DNA of 32,821 bases from an uncultured Rhodospirillales bacterium (GTDB lineage: Bacteria > Pseudomonadota > Alphaproteobacteria > Acetobacterales > Acetobacteraceae), in NCBI GenBank assembly GCA_903924855.1, contig CAIYCW010000106.1, positions 1 through 32,821 of the forward strand, written 5' to 3'. This document shows positions 17,157 to 25,578 of the stretch, piece after piece (position 1 is the first letter of the stretch; each line of letters starts with the position of its first letter). The notes under the pieces were generated by a model. That model did no database searches, had not been told where the DNA came from, and saw nothing but the letters and a program-made list of their open reading frames with translations. The position numbers and the translations under genes were made by a program.

Positions 17157-17504
17157 TCAGCTGCGCGCCCACAGCCACAGGCGATACGCCAGCTCCGCCA
17201 GATGTCGGATGCCAGGCCGTCCCACCAGCCAGCCGAGCCACCCAAGCCCCGGCATGGCGCGCCACATCGCGGCGAACGCGGCCGCCCCGCTGAGCAGCGT
17301 GCCATCCGGTCTGCGCACATGCATGCGAGCCAGGGCCGCCTCCCGCGTGAGCCCGGGGCCCAGCGCATCGAGGTCGCAGGAGGTGGCGTCCACCCAGGCA
17401 AACCCCTGCGCTCCGGGACGTGCGCGGTAGAAGTCGATCTCGCGCGAGCAGATCGGGCAGGCGCCATCGTAATAGACGCGGATCGGTGCAGGCTCAGCCA
17501 TCAT
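17157..17504 (-). CDS. DCC-family thiol-disulfide oxidoreductase-like protein (DUF393)
   Basis: The 115-residue product has the motif YYDGACPICSREIDFYR (about residues 12-28), whose CxxC pair and preceding DG define the DUF393 or DCC family, predicted thioredoxin-fold redox proteins. The remaining sequence ends in hydrophobic, tryptophan-rich helices (MPGLGWLGWLVG, LAYRLWLWARS) usual for the family and perhaps membrane-associated. GGAG eight bases upstream supports ATG 17504; a second ATG follows directly. The substrate is unknown. It is divergent from the potassium channel gene. Confidence 0.88.
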   Translation of the reverse strand: MMAEPAPIRVYYDGACPICSREIDFYRARPGAQGFAWVDATSCDLDALGPGLTREAALARMHVRRPDGTLLSGAAAFAAMWRAMPGLGWLGWLVGRPGIRHLAELAYRLWLWARS

Positions 17505-17597
17505 GCGCAAAACTCCATGCTTCGCCACAGCTGGTCATGCTGCAGGCCCTGTGAAGGGGGAATTCCGCCCGGGCACGAACCAACCTATGCTCGCCGC

Positions 17598-18545
17598 ATG
17601 AAACGTCCCGACCGGCGGAAAGCGCCCAGCATCCACACCGACCGTCCGCCGACCGGGCGCAAGACCGGGCATATCGTGCCGCGTTCGAAGACCGATCACG
17701 TGGTGCGGGCGGGGCTTGAGACCTCGACCTGGACGGATCTGTATCACCAGCTGCTGACCATGGGCTGGTGGCGTTTCATGCTCACCAGCTCCGGCGCCTA
17801 TCTGCTGATCAATGCGGTGTTTGCAGCGCTCTACGTGGCACAGCCCGGCAGCATCACCAACGCGGCCCATGGCTCGTTCCTTGATGCGTTCTTCTTCAGC
17901 GTGCAGACCTTTGCCACCATCGGCTACGGCGCGATGGTGCCGGCAACACTGTATGCCAATGTGGTCTTCACCCTGGAAAGCTTCGTCGGGTTGATCATCG
18001 TGGCGATCACCACCGGCCTGATGTTCGCCCGCATCTCCCGCCCCACGGCACGGGTGAAGTTTGCCAAGGTGGCGGTGATCACCCAGTACGAGGGCAACAG
18101 GGCGCTGATGCTGCGCATGGGCAATGAGCGCCGCAGCCAGATTGTCGAGGCGGTGGTGCGGCTGGCCGTGCTGCGCAGCCAATACACCAAGGAAGGCCGC
18201 TTCATGCGCCGCTTTCAGGATCTGCGGCTGGAGCGCTCGCAGACCCCGGTCTTTGCACTGTCCTTCACCGCCATTCACATCATCGATGAGACCTCGCCGC
18301 TGTTCGGCCTGACCGAGGCCGATCTGCGGCGGGAGGAGATCGAATTGCTGGCCAGTGTCACCGGGCTGGAGGAAGGGCTGAGCCAGACCGTGCACGCCCG
18401 GGTCTCCTTCACCGAGGAGGAAATTCTGATGCATCGCCGCTACGTGGATATTTTCGGCGTCACCGATGATGGCAGGCGGGGGATCGATTTCAGCCGGTTC
18501 GATGACACCGAGCCCGATCCGCATGCCGAGCAGGCGGCGGCATGA
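17598..18545 (+). CDS. Inward-rectifier-type potassium channel (KirBac)
   Basis: The 315-residue product has a basic cytoplasmic N-terminus, a slide helix (TDLYHQLLTMGWWRFM), a first membrane segment at about residues 59-80, a pore helix with the selectivity filter TIGYG at 107-111, a second membrane segment at about 120-145 and a cytoplasmic immunoglobulin-like domain (about 150-300). The W-R-F at the first membrane segment and the late HIIDETSPLFGL motif identify the Kir family rather than a voltage-gated or KcsA-type channel. It should conduct K+ across the inner membrane. ATG 17598 begins the region that matches the family. Its stop overlaps the transporter start (ATGA). Confidence 0.93.
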   Translation: MKRPDRRKAPSIHTDRPPTGRKTGHIVPRSKTDHVVRAGLETSTWTDLYHQLLTMGWWRFMLTSSGAYLLINAVFAALYVAQPGSITNAAHGSFLDAFFFSVQTFATIGYGAMVPATLYANVVFTLESFVGLIIVAITTGLMFARISRPTARVKFAKVAVITQYEGNRALMLRMGNERRSQIVEAVVRLAVLRSQYTKEGRFMRRFQDLRLERSQTPVFALSFTAIHIIDETSPLFGLTEADLRREEIELLASVTGLEEGLSQTVHARVSFTEEEILMHRRYVDIFGVTDDGRRGIDFSRFDDTEPDPHAEQAAA

Positions 18546-19429
18546 GCACGCTGGTGCGCCCGAGCGTGACGGCTGCCGCGCGGCGCCGGGCCATTCTGTT
18601 CGTCTGCGGCTCCTCCGCGCTGTTCTCCTTTGCCTCGGCGCTGGTCAAGGCGCTGGCTGATGACGTGCCCTCGATTGAGATCGCGTTCTTTCGCAGCTTT
18701 GTGGCGGCGCTTGCGATGATGCCGGTGCTGCTGCGCCCGGGCGGGCTTGGGCTGCTGCGTACCAGCCATCCTTGGGGCCATGTCGGGCGAACGGTGAACG
18801 GTTTTATCGGCATGATCACCATCTATTACGGCTACGCCCATCTGCCGCTGGAACTGGCCACGGCGCTGAGTTTCGCCATGCCGCTGGTGCTCTCGCTGCT
18901 GTCCATGCCGCTGCTGGGCGAGCGCGTGGGGCCGGTGCGCCTGGCGGCGGTGCTGGTCGGGTTTCTCGGCGTGCTGGTCATGCTGCGCCCCTGGGACGGT
19001 GCGGACCAGGCGCTGCCGATCGTGCCGGTGGCGGTGGTGCTGACAGGCGTCGTGGCCTGGGCGCTGGCGATGATCTCGATCCGCCGGATGGGCGCTGCGG
19101 GGGAGCGCAACCTCACCATCGTGCTGTGGTTCTCCATCGGCTGCACGCTGCAATCGGGATTGTGCGCCATTCCGTTCTGGGTGTGGCCGGATGCCTGGCA
19201 GTTGGCGGGGCTGGTCGCGGTGGGGCTCATCTCGGCGGTGGCCCAACTGCTGATGACGCAGGGCTATCGCTCGGCCGAAAGCGCGCTGCTGGCGCCGTTC
19301 GAATACGGGGCGGTGATCTACGCGGCGGCGCTCGGCCTGGCCTTCTGGGGGGAGATCCCCGATCCGTGGAGCGTGGTGGGTATCCTCATCCTGATCGGTG
19401 CCGGCATTGTGGTGTGGCGGCGCGGCTGA
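18542..19429 (+). CDS. EamA/DMT-family transporter
   Basis: The 295-residue product is almost entirely hydrophobic with about ten predicted membrane segments in two repeats, as in the drug/metabolite transporter superfamily. The first repeat contains SSALFSFASALVKAL, FFRSFVAALAMMPVLL and YYGYAHLPLELATALSFAMPLVLSLLSMPLLGERV, a very typical EamA end-of-repeat motif; the second ends SAESALLAPFEYGAVIYAAALGLAFWGEIPD. It is an inner-membrane exporter of an unknown metabolite. Its ATG shares four bases with the end of the KirBac gene, so the two are co-translated. Confidence 0.92.
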   Translation: MSTLVRPSVTAAARRRAILFVCGSSALFSFASALVKALADDVPSIEIAFFRSFVAALAMMPVLLRPGGLGLLRTSHPWGHVGRTVNGFIGMITIYYGYAHLPLELATALSFAMPLVLSLLSMPLLGERVGPVRLAAVLVGFLGVLVMLRPWDGADQALPIVPVAVVLTGVVAWALAMISIRRMGAAGERNLTIVLWFSIGCTLQSGLCAIPFWVWPDAWQLAGLVAVGLISAVAQLLMTQGYRSAESALLAPFEYGAVIYAAALGLAFWGEIPDPWSVVGILILIGAGIVVWRRG

Positions 19430-19483
19430 GGTGAATTGCCGCGCAAGCTGCGAGATGAGCCCGCTTGCAGGAGAGGGCAGAAC

Positions 19484-20578
19484 ATGACGCATGATCTCTG
19501 CATGGAGCGCGCCATGACCGCCATCACCAAGCCCAGACTCTACACCAGCGAGGCCGAGCGCTGGGTCGCCCTGCGTGCTCGCGATCGCGACGCCGACGGA
19601 CATTTCCTGTATTCCGTCGCCACCACCGGTGTCTACTGCCACCCTTCCTGCGCCGCCCGCCCGGCGCGGCCGGAAAATGTGGCGTTTCATGCCACCAGGG
19701 CTGACGCCGAGCGCGCCGGGTTTCGCCCCTGCCGGCGCTGCAGGCCCGATCTGGCCCCCAAGGCCGAGCGGGAGGCGGACATGGTGGCGCAAGCCTGCCG
19801 GATGATCGAGACGGCGGAGGATGTGCCAAGCCTGGAGGCGCTGGCACAGCAGGCCGGCATCAGCCCGTTTCATTTCCATCGTGTGTTTTGCCGCATCACC
19901 GGTGTCACCCCCAAGGCCTATGCCGATGCCGACCGCACCCGCCGCGTGCAGGCTGGGCTATCCCGCCTCCAGAGTGTCACGCATGCGATCTACGATGCCG
20001 GCTTCAATTCCCCCGGCCGGTTCTACGCGGCGGCCGATGGTATGCTGGGCATGACCCCGGGCCGCTATCGCAGCGGCGGCGCGGGGGAGGCGATCATCTT
20101 CGCCACCGGCCCGTGCGATCTGGGCGTGGTGCTGGTGGCCCAGGCGGCGCGCGGCCTCTGCGCCATTCTGCTGGGGGATGACGCGGATCAGCTGCAAGCC
20201 GATCTGCACGCCCGGTTCCCCAAGGCCGCGATCTCGCAAAGTGCCGATCTTGGCGCGGTTCTGCAGGCCGTCATCGCCCATATCGCCCACCCAACCCAGA
20301 GCCTGGGCCTGCCGCTCGACATCCGCGGCACCGCCTTTCAGCGCCGCGTGTGGGAAGTGTTGCAGACCATCCCGCCCGGCCAGATCCGCCATTACAGCGA
20401 CATCGCGCAGAGCATCGGCAAGCCCGCCGCCGTGCGGGCGGTGGCCAGCGCCATCGCCGCCAACAAGCTGGCGGTGGCGGTGCCTTGCCATCGGGTGGTG
20501 GCCAAGGATGGCGGTCTCGCCGGCTATCGCTGGGGCCTTGCGCGCAAGCAGGCGCTGCTGGCCCGCGAGCAGGGTTGA
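19484..20578 (+). CDS. ada: Ada: methyl-phosphotriester sensor / O6-methylguanine-DNA methyltransferase
   Basis: The 364-residue bifunctional protein repairs alkylated DNA and activates the adaptive response. The N-terminal zinc domain has Cys52, Cys56, Cys83 and Cys86, the same spacing as the four zinc cysteines of E. coli Ada (38, 42, 69, 72). An AraC-type helix-turn-helix follows (about 115-195, LAQQAGISPFHFHRVFCRITGVTPKAY, and IYDAGFNSPGRFYAA), then the methyltransferase domain with the acceptor Cys335 in AVPCHRVV, which equals Cys321 with the same offset. GGAGAGG seven bases before ATG 19484 supports this start; ATG 19514 is an alternative. No alkB or alkA is adjacent. Confidence 0.96.
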   Translation: MTHDLCMERAMTAITKPRLYTSEAERWVALRARDRDADGHFLYSVATTGVYCHPSCAARPARPENVAFHATRADAERAGFRPCRRCRPDLAPKAEREADMVAQACRMIETAEDVPSLEALAQQAGISPFHFHRVFCRITGVTPKAYADADRTRRVQAGLSRLQSVTHAIYDAGFNSPGRFYAAADGMLGMTPGRYRSGGAGEAIIFATGPCDLGVVLVAQAARGLCAILLGDDADQLQADLHARFPKAAISQSADLGAVLQAVIAHIAHPTQSLGLPLDIRGTAFQRRVWEVLQTIPPGQIRHYSDIAQSIGKPAAVRAVASAIAANKLAVAVPCHRVVAKDGGLAGYRWGLARKQALLAREQG

Positions 20579-20629
20579 TCCGGTCCAACTCCGGACGCAC
20601 TCTGCGCCAAACAGAGGAACGCCGCCCCG

Positions 20630-21097
20630 ATGGCCGATCACACACATTCCTGGCGTGACACCGGTGTCAAGGTGATCCCCGGCACCGCGCTGGACACCAA
20701 CACCGCCCAGACCCCTGGCATGAACCGTGCCGCCGCCATCAACCATGCCCGCGTCGGCGCGCAGAAACTCTGGGCCGGCACCGTGCACATCCATCCGGAC
20801 GCCAAGACAGGCGCGCATCACCACGGCGAGCTGGAGAGCGTGATCTACGTGCTCAAGGGCCGTGCCCGGATGCGCTGGGGCGAGCGGCTCGAATTCACCG
20901 CCGAGGCAGGGCCTGGCGATTTCATCTTCGTGCCGCCCTTCGTGCCGCATCAGGAGATCAACGCGCTGTCCGACGAGACGCTGGAATGCGTGCTGATGCG
21001 CTCGGGCAACGAGGCCATCGTGGTCAATCTCGACATCGATCCGGTGGAGGATCCGCAATCGGTCCTCTGGGTCGATCCGCATCACCCCGCGGGATGA
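20630..21097 (+). CDS. Cupin-domain protein
   Basis: The 155-residue product is a single cupin barrel. The metal-binding motif is clear: GAHHHGELESVIYVLKGRAR (about residues 63-82), with the paired histidines and a glutamate as ligands, and the second motif PGDFIFVPPFVPHQEIN (about 98-114) supplying the last histidine. The function may be a dioxygenase, isomerase or small-molecule sensor and is not decidable. It follows ada by 51 bases and precedes the LysR gene by 10 bases, so it may be co-expressed with either and could belong to the catabolic cluster downstream. Confidence 0.88.
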   Translation: MADHTHSWRDTGVKVIPGTALDTNTAQTPGMNRAAAINHARVGAQKLWAGTVHIHPDAKTGAHHHGELESVIYVLKGRARMRWGERLEFTAEAGPGDFIFVPPFVPHQEINALSDETLECVLMRSGNEAIVVNLDIDPVEDPQSVLWVDPHHPAG

Positions 21098-21107
21098 CGC
21101 GGCCGGC

Positions 21108-22064
21108 ATGAAGCGCCATCTCGACCACCGGCTGAAGCTGCGCCATCTGCGCGCGATCGACGCGGTGGCCGCACATCGCTCCCTGGTGCGCGCCTCAGCA
21201 GCCCTTGGACTGAGCCAGCCGGCGCTCACCCGTTCACTGCAAGACAGTGAACAGGCGCTCGAACTCAAACTCTTCGAACGCCATGCCCGTGGCGTGACGC
21301 CGACCGAGGCGGGGGAGGCGGTCTGGGCCTCGGCAAGGCGGATCCTGGCCGAGATCGGCCGGCTGGAGGAGGAGCTGGACCGGCTGACCTCGGCCAGTGA
21401 CGGCGTGATCGCACTCGGCGCCCTGCCGGTGGCCGCGGTGGGGCTGCTGCCCGCCGTGCTGGCCGGGCTCAAATCCAGCCATCCGCGGCTGCAGGTGCGC
21501 CTGGTGCAGGGCCGCACCGAGGAATTGCTGCCGCTGCTCGCGGTGGGTCAGCTCGATCTCATCGTGGGGCGCCTCTACGAGCCGAGTGCGCCGGACGGCA
21601 TGCTGCGCGAGGCGCTGTATGACGAGCCGATCTCGGTGATCGGCCGCGCCGGCCATCCGCTGCTGTCCGAGGCCGATCCGCGCCCCTCCAGCCTCACCCG
21701 CTACGACCTGGTGCTGCCGACACTGACCCAGCGCATGGGCCAGGAGGTCGAACGCCTGCTCGACGCCCAAGGCGTGATGCCCACGCATTGCCTGCGATCC
21801 AGCTCGGTCGGCTTCATCCGCGAGCTCCTGCACACCACAGACACGCTGACCATCTGCCCGCGCATGATGATGGGCGGCGATCTCAGGCGCGGCACGCTCG
21901 TGGTGACACCGATCAATCTCGGCGGCCCCGCCCGCCCCGCCGGGGTGATCCGCGCCGGCGGGCGGCCGACACCTGCCAATGCCGAGACGCTGATTGCCGT
22001 GCTGCGCGCCTATCTGGCCGACATGGCCACCCGCGGATTGGTGCAGACCGCGGATATGGTATAA
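21108..22064 (+). CDS. LysR-family regulator of the PcaQ/GbpR type
   Basis: The 318-residue product has a helix-turn-helix at about residues 8-68 (LKLRHLRAIDAVAAHRSLVRASAALGLSQPALTRSLQDSE, LKLFERHARGVTPTEAGEA) and an effector domain starting ASDGVIALGALPVAAVGLLPAVL. The DHRLKLRHLR opening and the effector-domain start resemble regulators of protocatechuate and sugar-acid catabolism (PcaQ, GbpR). It lies at the head of the aromatic-type cluster on the same strand. The ATG is 10 bases after the cupin stop. A dyad at 22063-22087 overlapping its stop codon is a candidate binding site for the downstream genes. Confidence 0.86.
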   Translation: MKRHLDHRLKLRHLRAIDAVAAHRSLVRASAALGLSQPALTRSLQDSEQALELKLFERHARGVTPTEAGEAVWASARRILAEIGRLEEELDRLTSASDGVIALGALPVAAVGLLPAVLAGLKSSHPRLQVRLVQGRTEELLPLLAVGQLDLIVGRLYEPSAPDGMLREALYDEPISVIGRAGHPLLSEADPRPSSLTRYDLVLPTLTQRMGQEVERLLDAQGVMPTHCLRSSSVGFIRELLHTTDTLTICPRMMMGGDLRRGTLVVTPINLGGPARPAGVIRAGGRPTPANAETLIAVLRAYLADMATRGLVQTADMV

Positions 22065-22087
22065 CCGAAGCGAATGTGATTTCGGTT
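22063..22087. promoter_or_regulatory. Inverted repeat before aroE, candidate LysR operator
   Basis: AACCGAA (22063-22069) and TTCGGTT (22081-22087) are perfect 7-bp inverted copies separated by 11 bases. The left arm, read as ATAACC, resembles half of the ATAACC-N4-GGTTAA site described for PcaQ in rhizobia, but the spacing here is larger. The dyad overlaps the stop codon of the LysR gene and lies about 60 bases before aroE, a sensible place for an operator of the cluster. Confidence 0.4.
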
Positions 22088-22147
22088 GATTTCGATATGA
22101 CTTGCCAGGCCCGGTCGGCTACCGAGGCACAAAACGAGGAACGGCCG

Positions 22148-23014
22148 ATGAACACCCCAACCATCAAGCGCGCCTGCGTCATGGGCCACCCGATCGCGCA
22201 GTCGCGCTCGCCCATGTTGCACGGATACTGGCTGACCCAGCACGGCATTGCCGGCGAATATGACCGCCAGGACGTGCCGCCCGACGGGTTTGCGGACTTC
22301 TTCAAAGGCTTCCGCGCCGCCGGCTATATCGGCGGCAACGTCACCGCCCCGCACAAACAGACCGCTTTGAAGCTGATGGCCCACATCGATGGCGCGGCGC
22401 AGGCGATCGGGGCGATCAACACGATCTGGCTGGAGGGCGAGGACTGGGTCGGCGGCAACACGGACGCGCATGGCTTCATCGCCAATCTCGACGATCGTGC
22501 CCCGGGCTGGGACTCCACGGCAAAGACCGCCGTGCTGCTGGGCGCAGGTGGCGCCACCCGCGCCATCATTTACGCGCTGCGGCTGCGCGGGCTTGCCGTC
22601 ATCCTCGTCAACCGCACCCGTGCCACCGCCGATGCGCTGGCCGCCGGCTTCAACGCAACACCGGGGCCGCTGGTGTCGGTGATGGACTGGGATCGGATGG
22701 CGGACGCGCTGGCCCGGGCCGATCTGCTGGTCAATGCAACCGTGCTCGGCATGCTCGGCAAGCCCGCGATGAAGATCGATCTCACCGCGCTGCCCCCGGC
22801 CGCCACGGTCTGCGACATCGTCTACGTGCCGCTGGAAACCGGCCTGCTGCGCCAGGCGCGCACCCGCGGCCATCGCACGGTGGACGGGCTTGGCATGCTG
22901 CTGCACCAGGCGGTGCCGGCCTTTGCGCGCTGGTTCGGCGTCACCCCCAGCGTCACCCCCGAGCTGCGCCATCTCATCGAGGCGGACATCCGCGCCACCA
23001 CACCAGGAGCCTGA
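22148..23014 (+). CDS. aroE: Shikimate/quinate dehydrogenase (AroE family)
   Basis: The 288-residue NAD(P)-dependent enzyme interconverts shikimate (or quinate) and the 3-dehydro compound. Substrate residues are present: Ser19 and Ser21 in QSRSPMLH, the catalytic Lys70 in GGNVTAPHK and Asp106 in GNTDAHGF; the Rossmann motif is LLGAGGATRAI, followed by NRT. The C-terminal helix GMLLHQAVPAFARWFG is standard. GAGGAA seven bases upstream supports ATG 22148. Since the gene lies among catabolic genes (dioxygenase, tautomerase), I infer that it may work in the degradative direction rather than being the biosynthetic copy. Confidence 0.92.
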   Translation: MNTPTIKRACVMGHPIAQSRSPMLHGYWLTQHGIAGEYDRQDVPPDGFADFFKGFRAAGYIGGNVTAPHKQTALKLMAHIDGAAQAIGAINTIWLEGEDWVGGNTDAHGFIANLDDRAPGWDSTAKTAVLLGAGGATRAIIYALRLRGLAVILVNRTRATADALAAGFNATPGPLVSVMDWDRMADALARADLLVNATVLGMLGKPAMKIDLTALPPAATVCDIVYVPLETGLLRQARTRGHRTVDGLGMLLHQAVPAFARWFGVTPSVTPELRHLIEADIRATTPGA

Positions 23015-23017
23015 GCG

Positions 23018-24589
23018 ATGAAGCGTCGTGATCTTCTGCTGGGTGCCGCCGCGCTGGCCGCCCCGCGCCTCGCCCGCGCCCAGGGCGCCAGCGTGCTGCG
23101 CTTCGTCCCCTATGTCGATCTGGCCGTGCTCGACCCGGTGGTGAACACCAACGCCGTCACCCGCACCCATGCCTACCTGGTGTTCGACACCCTGTTCGGC
23201 ACCGATGCCGATTTCAAGCTGCAGCCGCAGATGGCGGATGGCTTCACCGTCGACCCCGATTTCCGCGACTACACCATCACCCTGCGCGACGGCCTGCGCT
23301 TTCACGACGACACGCCGGTGCTCGGCCGCGACGTCGCCGCCAGCATCACGCGCTGGGCCCGGCGCGACGTGTTCGGCCTGTCGCTGCTGGACGTGGTGGA
23401 CGAGATTTCCGCCCCCACCGACCGCACCATCCGCGTCCGCCTCAAGCGCCCGTTCCGGCTGCTGATCGAAGCACTCGGCAAGATGGGCCCCAACATGCCG
23501 GCCATCATGCCGGAGCGTCTGGCCAGGCTCGATGCCAGCAAGCCCGTGCCCGAGCTGATCGGCAGCGGCCCGTTCCGCTTCGTGGCCAGCGAGCGCGTGC
23601 CGGGCGCCCGCGTGGTCTACGAAAAATTCCAGGGCTACGTGCCGCGCCAGGGCGGCGGCTCCGGCTTCACCGCGGGGCCCAAGCTTGTCCATGTCGATCG
23701 CGTCGAATGGCTCACCATGCCGGAGGCCGCCACCGCCGCCGCCGCCCTGCAGCGTGGTGAGGTGGACTGGCTGGAGACGCCCGCCCCCGACCTGCTCGGC
23801 CAGCTGCGCCAGGACAAGAGCCTGCGCGTGGGCACCATGGATGGCACCGGCCAGATGGCGATCATCCGCTTCAACACGCTGATCCCGCCCTTCGACAACC
23901 CGAAGCTGCGCCTGGCCGTGCTGCGCGCGGTCGATCAGACCGAGTTCATGCGCGCCTATGCCGATGATCCATCCCTGTGGCGCGTGCCGGTCGGCGTCTT
24001 CACCGGCGGCACCCCGCTTGCCACCCAGGCCGGCATGGACGGGCTGTTCGGCCCCACCGATCTCGCCCGCAGCCGCGCCGAGGTCGCAGCCTCCGGCTAC
24101 AACGGGGAGCGCGTGGTGGTGCTCGGCGCCACCGACCATCCGGTGAACGGGCCGATGGCCAACGTGGCGGCCGATCTGTTCAAGCGCCTTGGCCTCAATG
24201 TCGATTTCCAGGCGGTCGATTCCGGCACCGTCTTCCAGCGCCGCAACAACAAGGGCCCGCTCGACAAGGGCGGCTGGAACGCCTTCCCCGCAGCCCTCAA
24301 CGGCCTCGGCCAGACCAACCCGGCCGAGAGCTATCTCTGCCGCGCCAACGGGGTGGATGCCTGGTATGGCTGGCCCACCAACGCCGAGGTGGAGCGGCTT
24401 CACGGCGAATACCTCAACGCCGCAACCCTCGCCGACCAGCACCGCATCTGCGATGATCTCCAACGCATCCTGCTGCACGAGGCGCATTTTCTGCCGCTCG
24501 GCCAGGTCGTGTCACCCACAGCGTATCGCAGCAATCTCGCGGGGCTGGATGCCGGCTTCCCGCGCTTCTGGGGGATTTCCAAATCATGA
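23018..24589 (+). CDS. ABC transporter substrate-binding protein, family 5 (peptide/nickel type)
   Basis: The 523-residue product begins with a twin-arginine-like signal (MKRRDLLLGAAALAAPRLARAQ), so it is exported to the periplasm. The SBP family 5 fold is shown by the LQPQMADGFTVDPDFRDYTITLRDGLRFHDDTPV motif region in the first lobe, SGPFRFV near residue 188 and the late LNAATLADQHRICDDLQRILLHEAHFLPLG region. Such proteins deliver oligopeptides, sugars or other organic solutes to an ABC permease. No permease or ATPase gene is in the window. It begins three bases after aroE and overlaps the dioxygenase gene (ATGA), so its ligand may be the aromatic or hydroaromatic substrate of the cluster. 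Confidence 0.92.
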   Translation: MKRRDLLLGAAALAAPRLARAQGASVLRFVPYVDLAVLDPVVNTNAVTRTHAYLVFDTLFGTDADFKLQPQMADGFTVDPDFRDYTITLRDGLRFHDDTPVLGRDVAASITRWARRDVFGLSLLDVVDEISAPTDRTIRVRLKRPFRLLIEALGKMGPNMPAIMPERLARLDASKPVPELIGSGPFRFVASERVPGARVVYEKFQGYVPRQGGGSGFTAGPKLVHVDRVEWLTMPEAATAAAALQRGEVDWLETPAPDLLGQLRQDKSLRVGTMDGTGQMAIIRFNTLIPPFDNPKLRLAVLRAVDQTEFMRAYADDPSLWRVPVGVFTGGTPLATQAGMDGLFGPTDLARSRAEVAASGYNGERVVVLGATDHPVNGPMANVAADLFKRLGLNVDFQAVDSGTVFQRRNNKGPLDKGGWNAFPAALNGLGQTNPAESYLCRANGVDAWYGWPTNAEVERLHGEYLNAATLADQHRICDDLQRILLHEAHFLPLGQVVSPTAYRSNLAGLDAGFPRFWGISKS

Positions 24590-25575
24590 GCTTTCATCCC
24601 GAACCGATCATGGACATCGCCCATCTCGGCCATGTCGAACTCCTCACCCCCAAGCCCGAGCAGTCGCTGCGCTTCTTCATCGACGTGCTGGGCATGACCG
24701 AATCCGGCCGCAAGGGAGACAGCGTCTTCCTCCGCGGCTGGGATGATTACGAGCGCTACTCGGTGCAGCTCACCGCCGCCAAAACCAGCGGCATGGGCCA
24801 CATGGCGTTCCGCACCCGCAGCCCCCAGGCGCTCGAACGCCGCGTCGCAGCCCTCGCCGGCTCCGGCTTCGAGATCGGCTGGGTCGAGGACTCGCTCGGC
24901 CACGGCCCCGCCTATCGCTGCCACGATCCGGACGGCCACGTGGTCGAGCTCTATTACGAAACCGAGTGGTTCCAGCCCACTGCCGAGCAGCGCCCCGCCC
25001 TCAAGAACCAGGCGCAGCGCTACCCCGCCCGCGGCGTCAACGTCCGCAGGCTCGACCACCTCAACTGCCTCGCCGCCGACATCCGCGCCAACCGGATCTT
25101 CTTCGAGCAGTATCTCGGCTTCCGGCTCACCGAGCAGATCATCCTCAACGACGGCACCGAGGCCGCCATGTGGATGACCGCCACCAACAAGAGCTACGAC
25201 TTCGCCTATTCCCGCGAAAGCCACGGCATCAAGGGCCGCTTCCACCACCTCACCTTCGCGCTCGACTGCCGCGAGGACATCCTCCGCGCCGCCGACATCT
25301 TCCTCGAAGCCGGCGTGCACATCGAAACCGGCCCGCACAAGCACGCCATCCAGCAGACCTTCTTCCTCTACGTCTACGAGCCAGGCGGCAACCGCATCGA
25401 GATGGCCAATGCCGGCGCCCGCCTGGTCCTGGCGCCGGACTGGAAGCCCATCGTCTGGACCGAGGAGGAGCGCAAGAAAGGCCAGGCCTGGGGCCTCAAG
25501 ACGATCGAAAGCTTCCACACCCATGGCACGCCCACCATCGAAGAGATGCGCGCCACCGGCCTTCTGAAGGAATAA
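24586..25575 (+). CDS. Type I extradiol (VOC-fold) ring-cleavage dioxygenase
   Basis: The 329-residue product has two vicinal-oxygen-chelate modules: residues about 10-125 (HLGHVELLTPKPEQSLRFF, GHMAFRT, DPDGHVVELYYE) and 150-280 (RRLDHLNCLAADI, RFHHLTFALD, YVYEPGGNRIEM). The iron ligands are predicted as His158, His221 and Glu272, a spacing close to that of catechol 2,3-dioxygenase XylE (153, 214, 265), and the Y-x-x-x-x-G-G-N-R-x-E motif is the extradiol signature. It should cleave a catecholic ring next to the hydroxyls using Fe(II) and O2; the exact substrate is unknown. ATG 24586 overlaps the preceding stop. The tautomerase gene follows three bases after. Confidence 0.9.
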   Translation: MSFHPEPIMDIAHLGHVELLTPKPEQSLRFFIDVLGMTESGRKGDSVFLRGWDDYERYSVQLTAAKTSGMGHMAFRTRSPQALERRVAALAGSGFEIGWVEDSLGHGPAYRCHDPDGHVVELYYETEWFQPTAEQRPALKNQAQRYPARGVNVRRLDHLNCLAADIRANRIFFEQYLGFRLTEQIILNDGTEAAMWMTATNKSYDFAYSRESHGIKGRFHHLTFALDCREDILRAADIFLEAGVHIETGPHKHAIQQTFFLYVYEPGGNRIEMANAGARLVLAPDWKPIVWTEEERKKGQAWGLKTIESFHTHGTPTIEEMRATGLLKE

Positions 25576-25578
25576 TCC

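Noticed and set aside
22010-24487. 825-codon minus-strand frame opposite aroE and the binding protein gene
   Set aside because: Very long but spans two real genes on the other strand; composition is that of a shadow frame.
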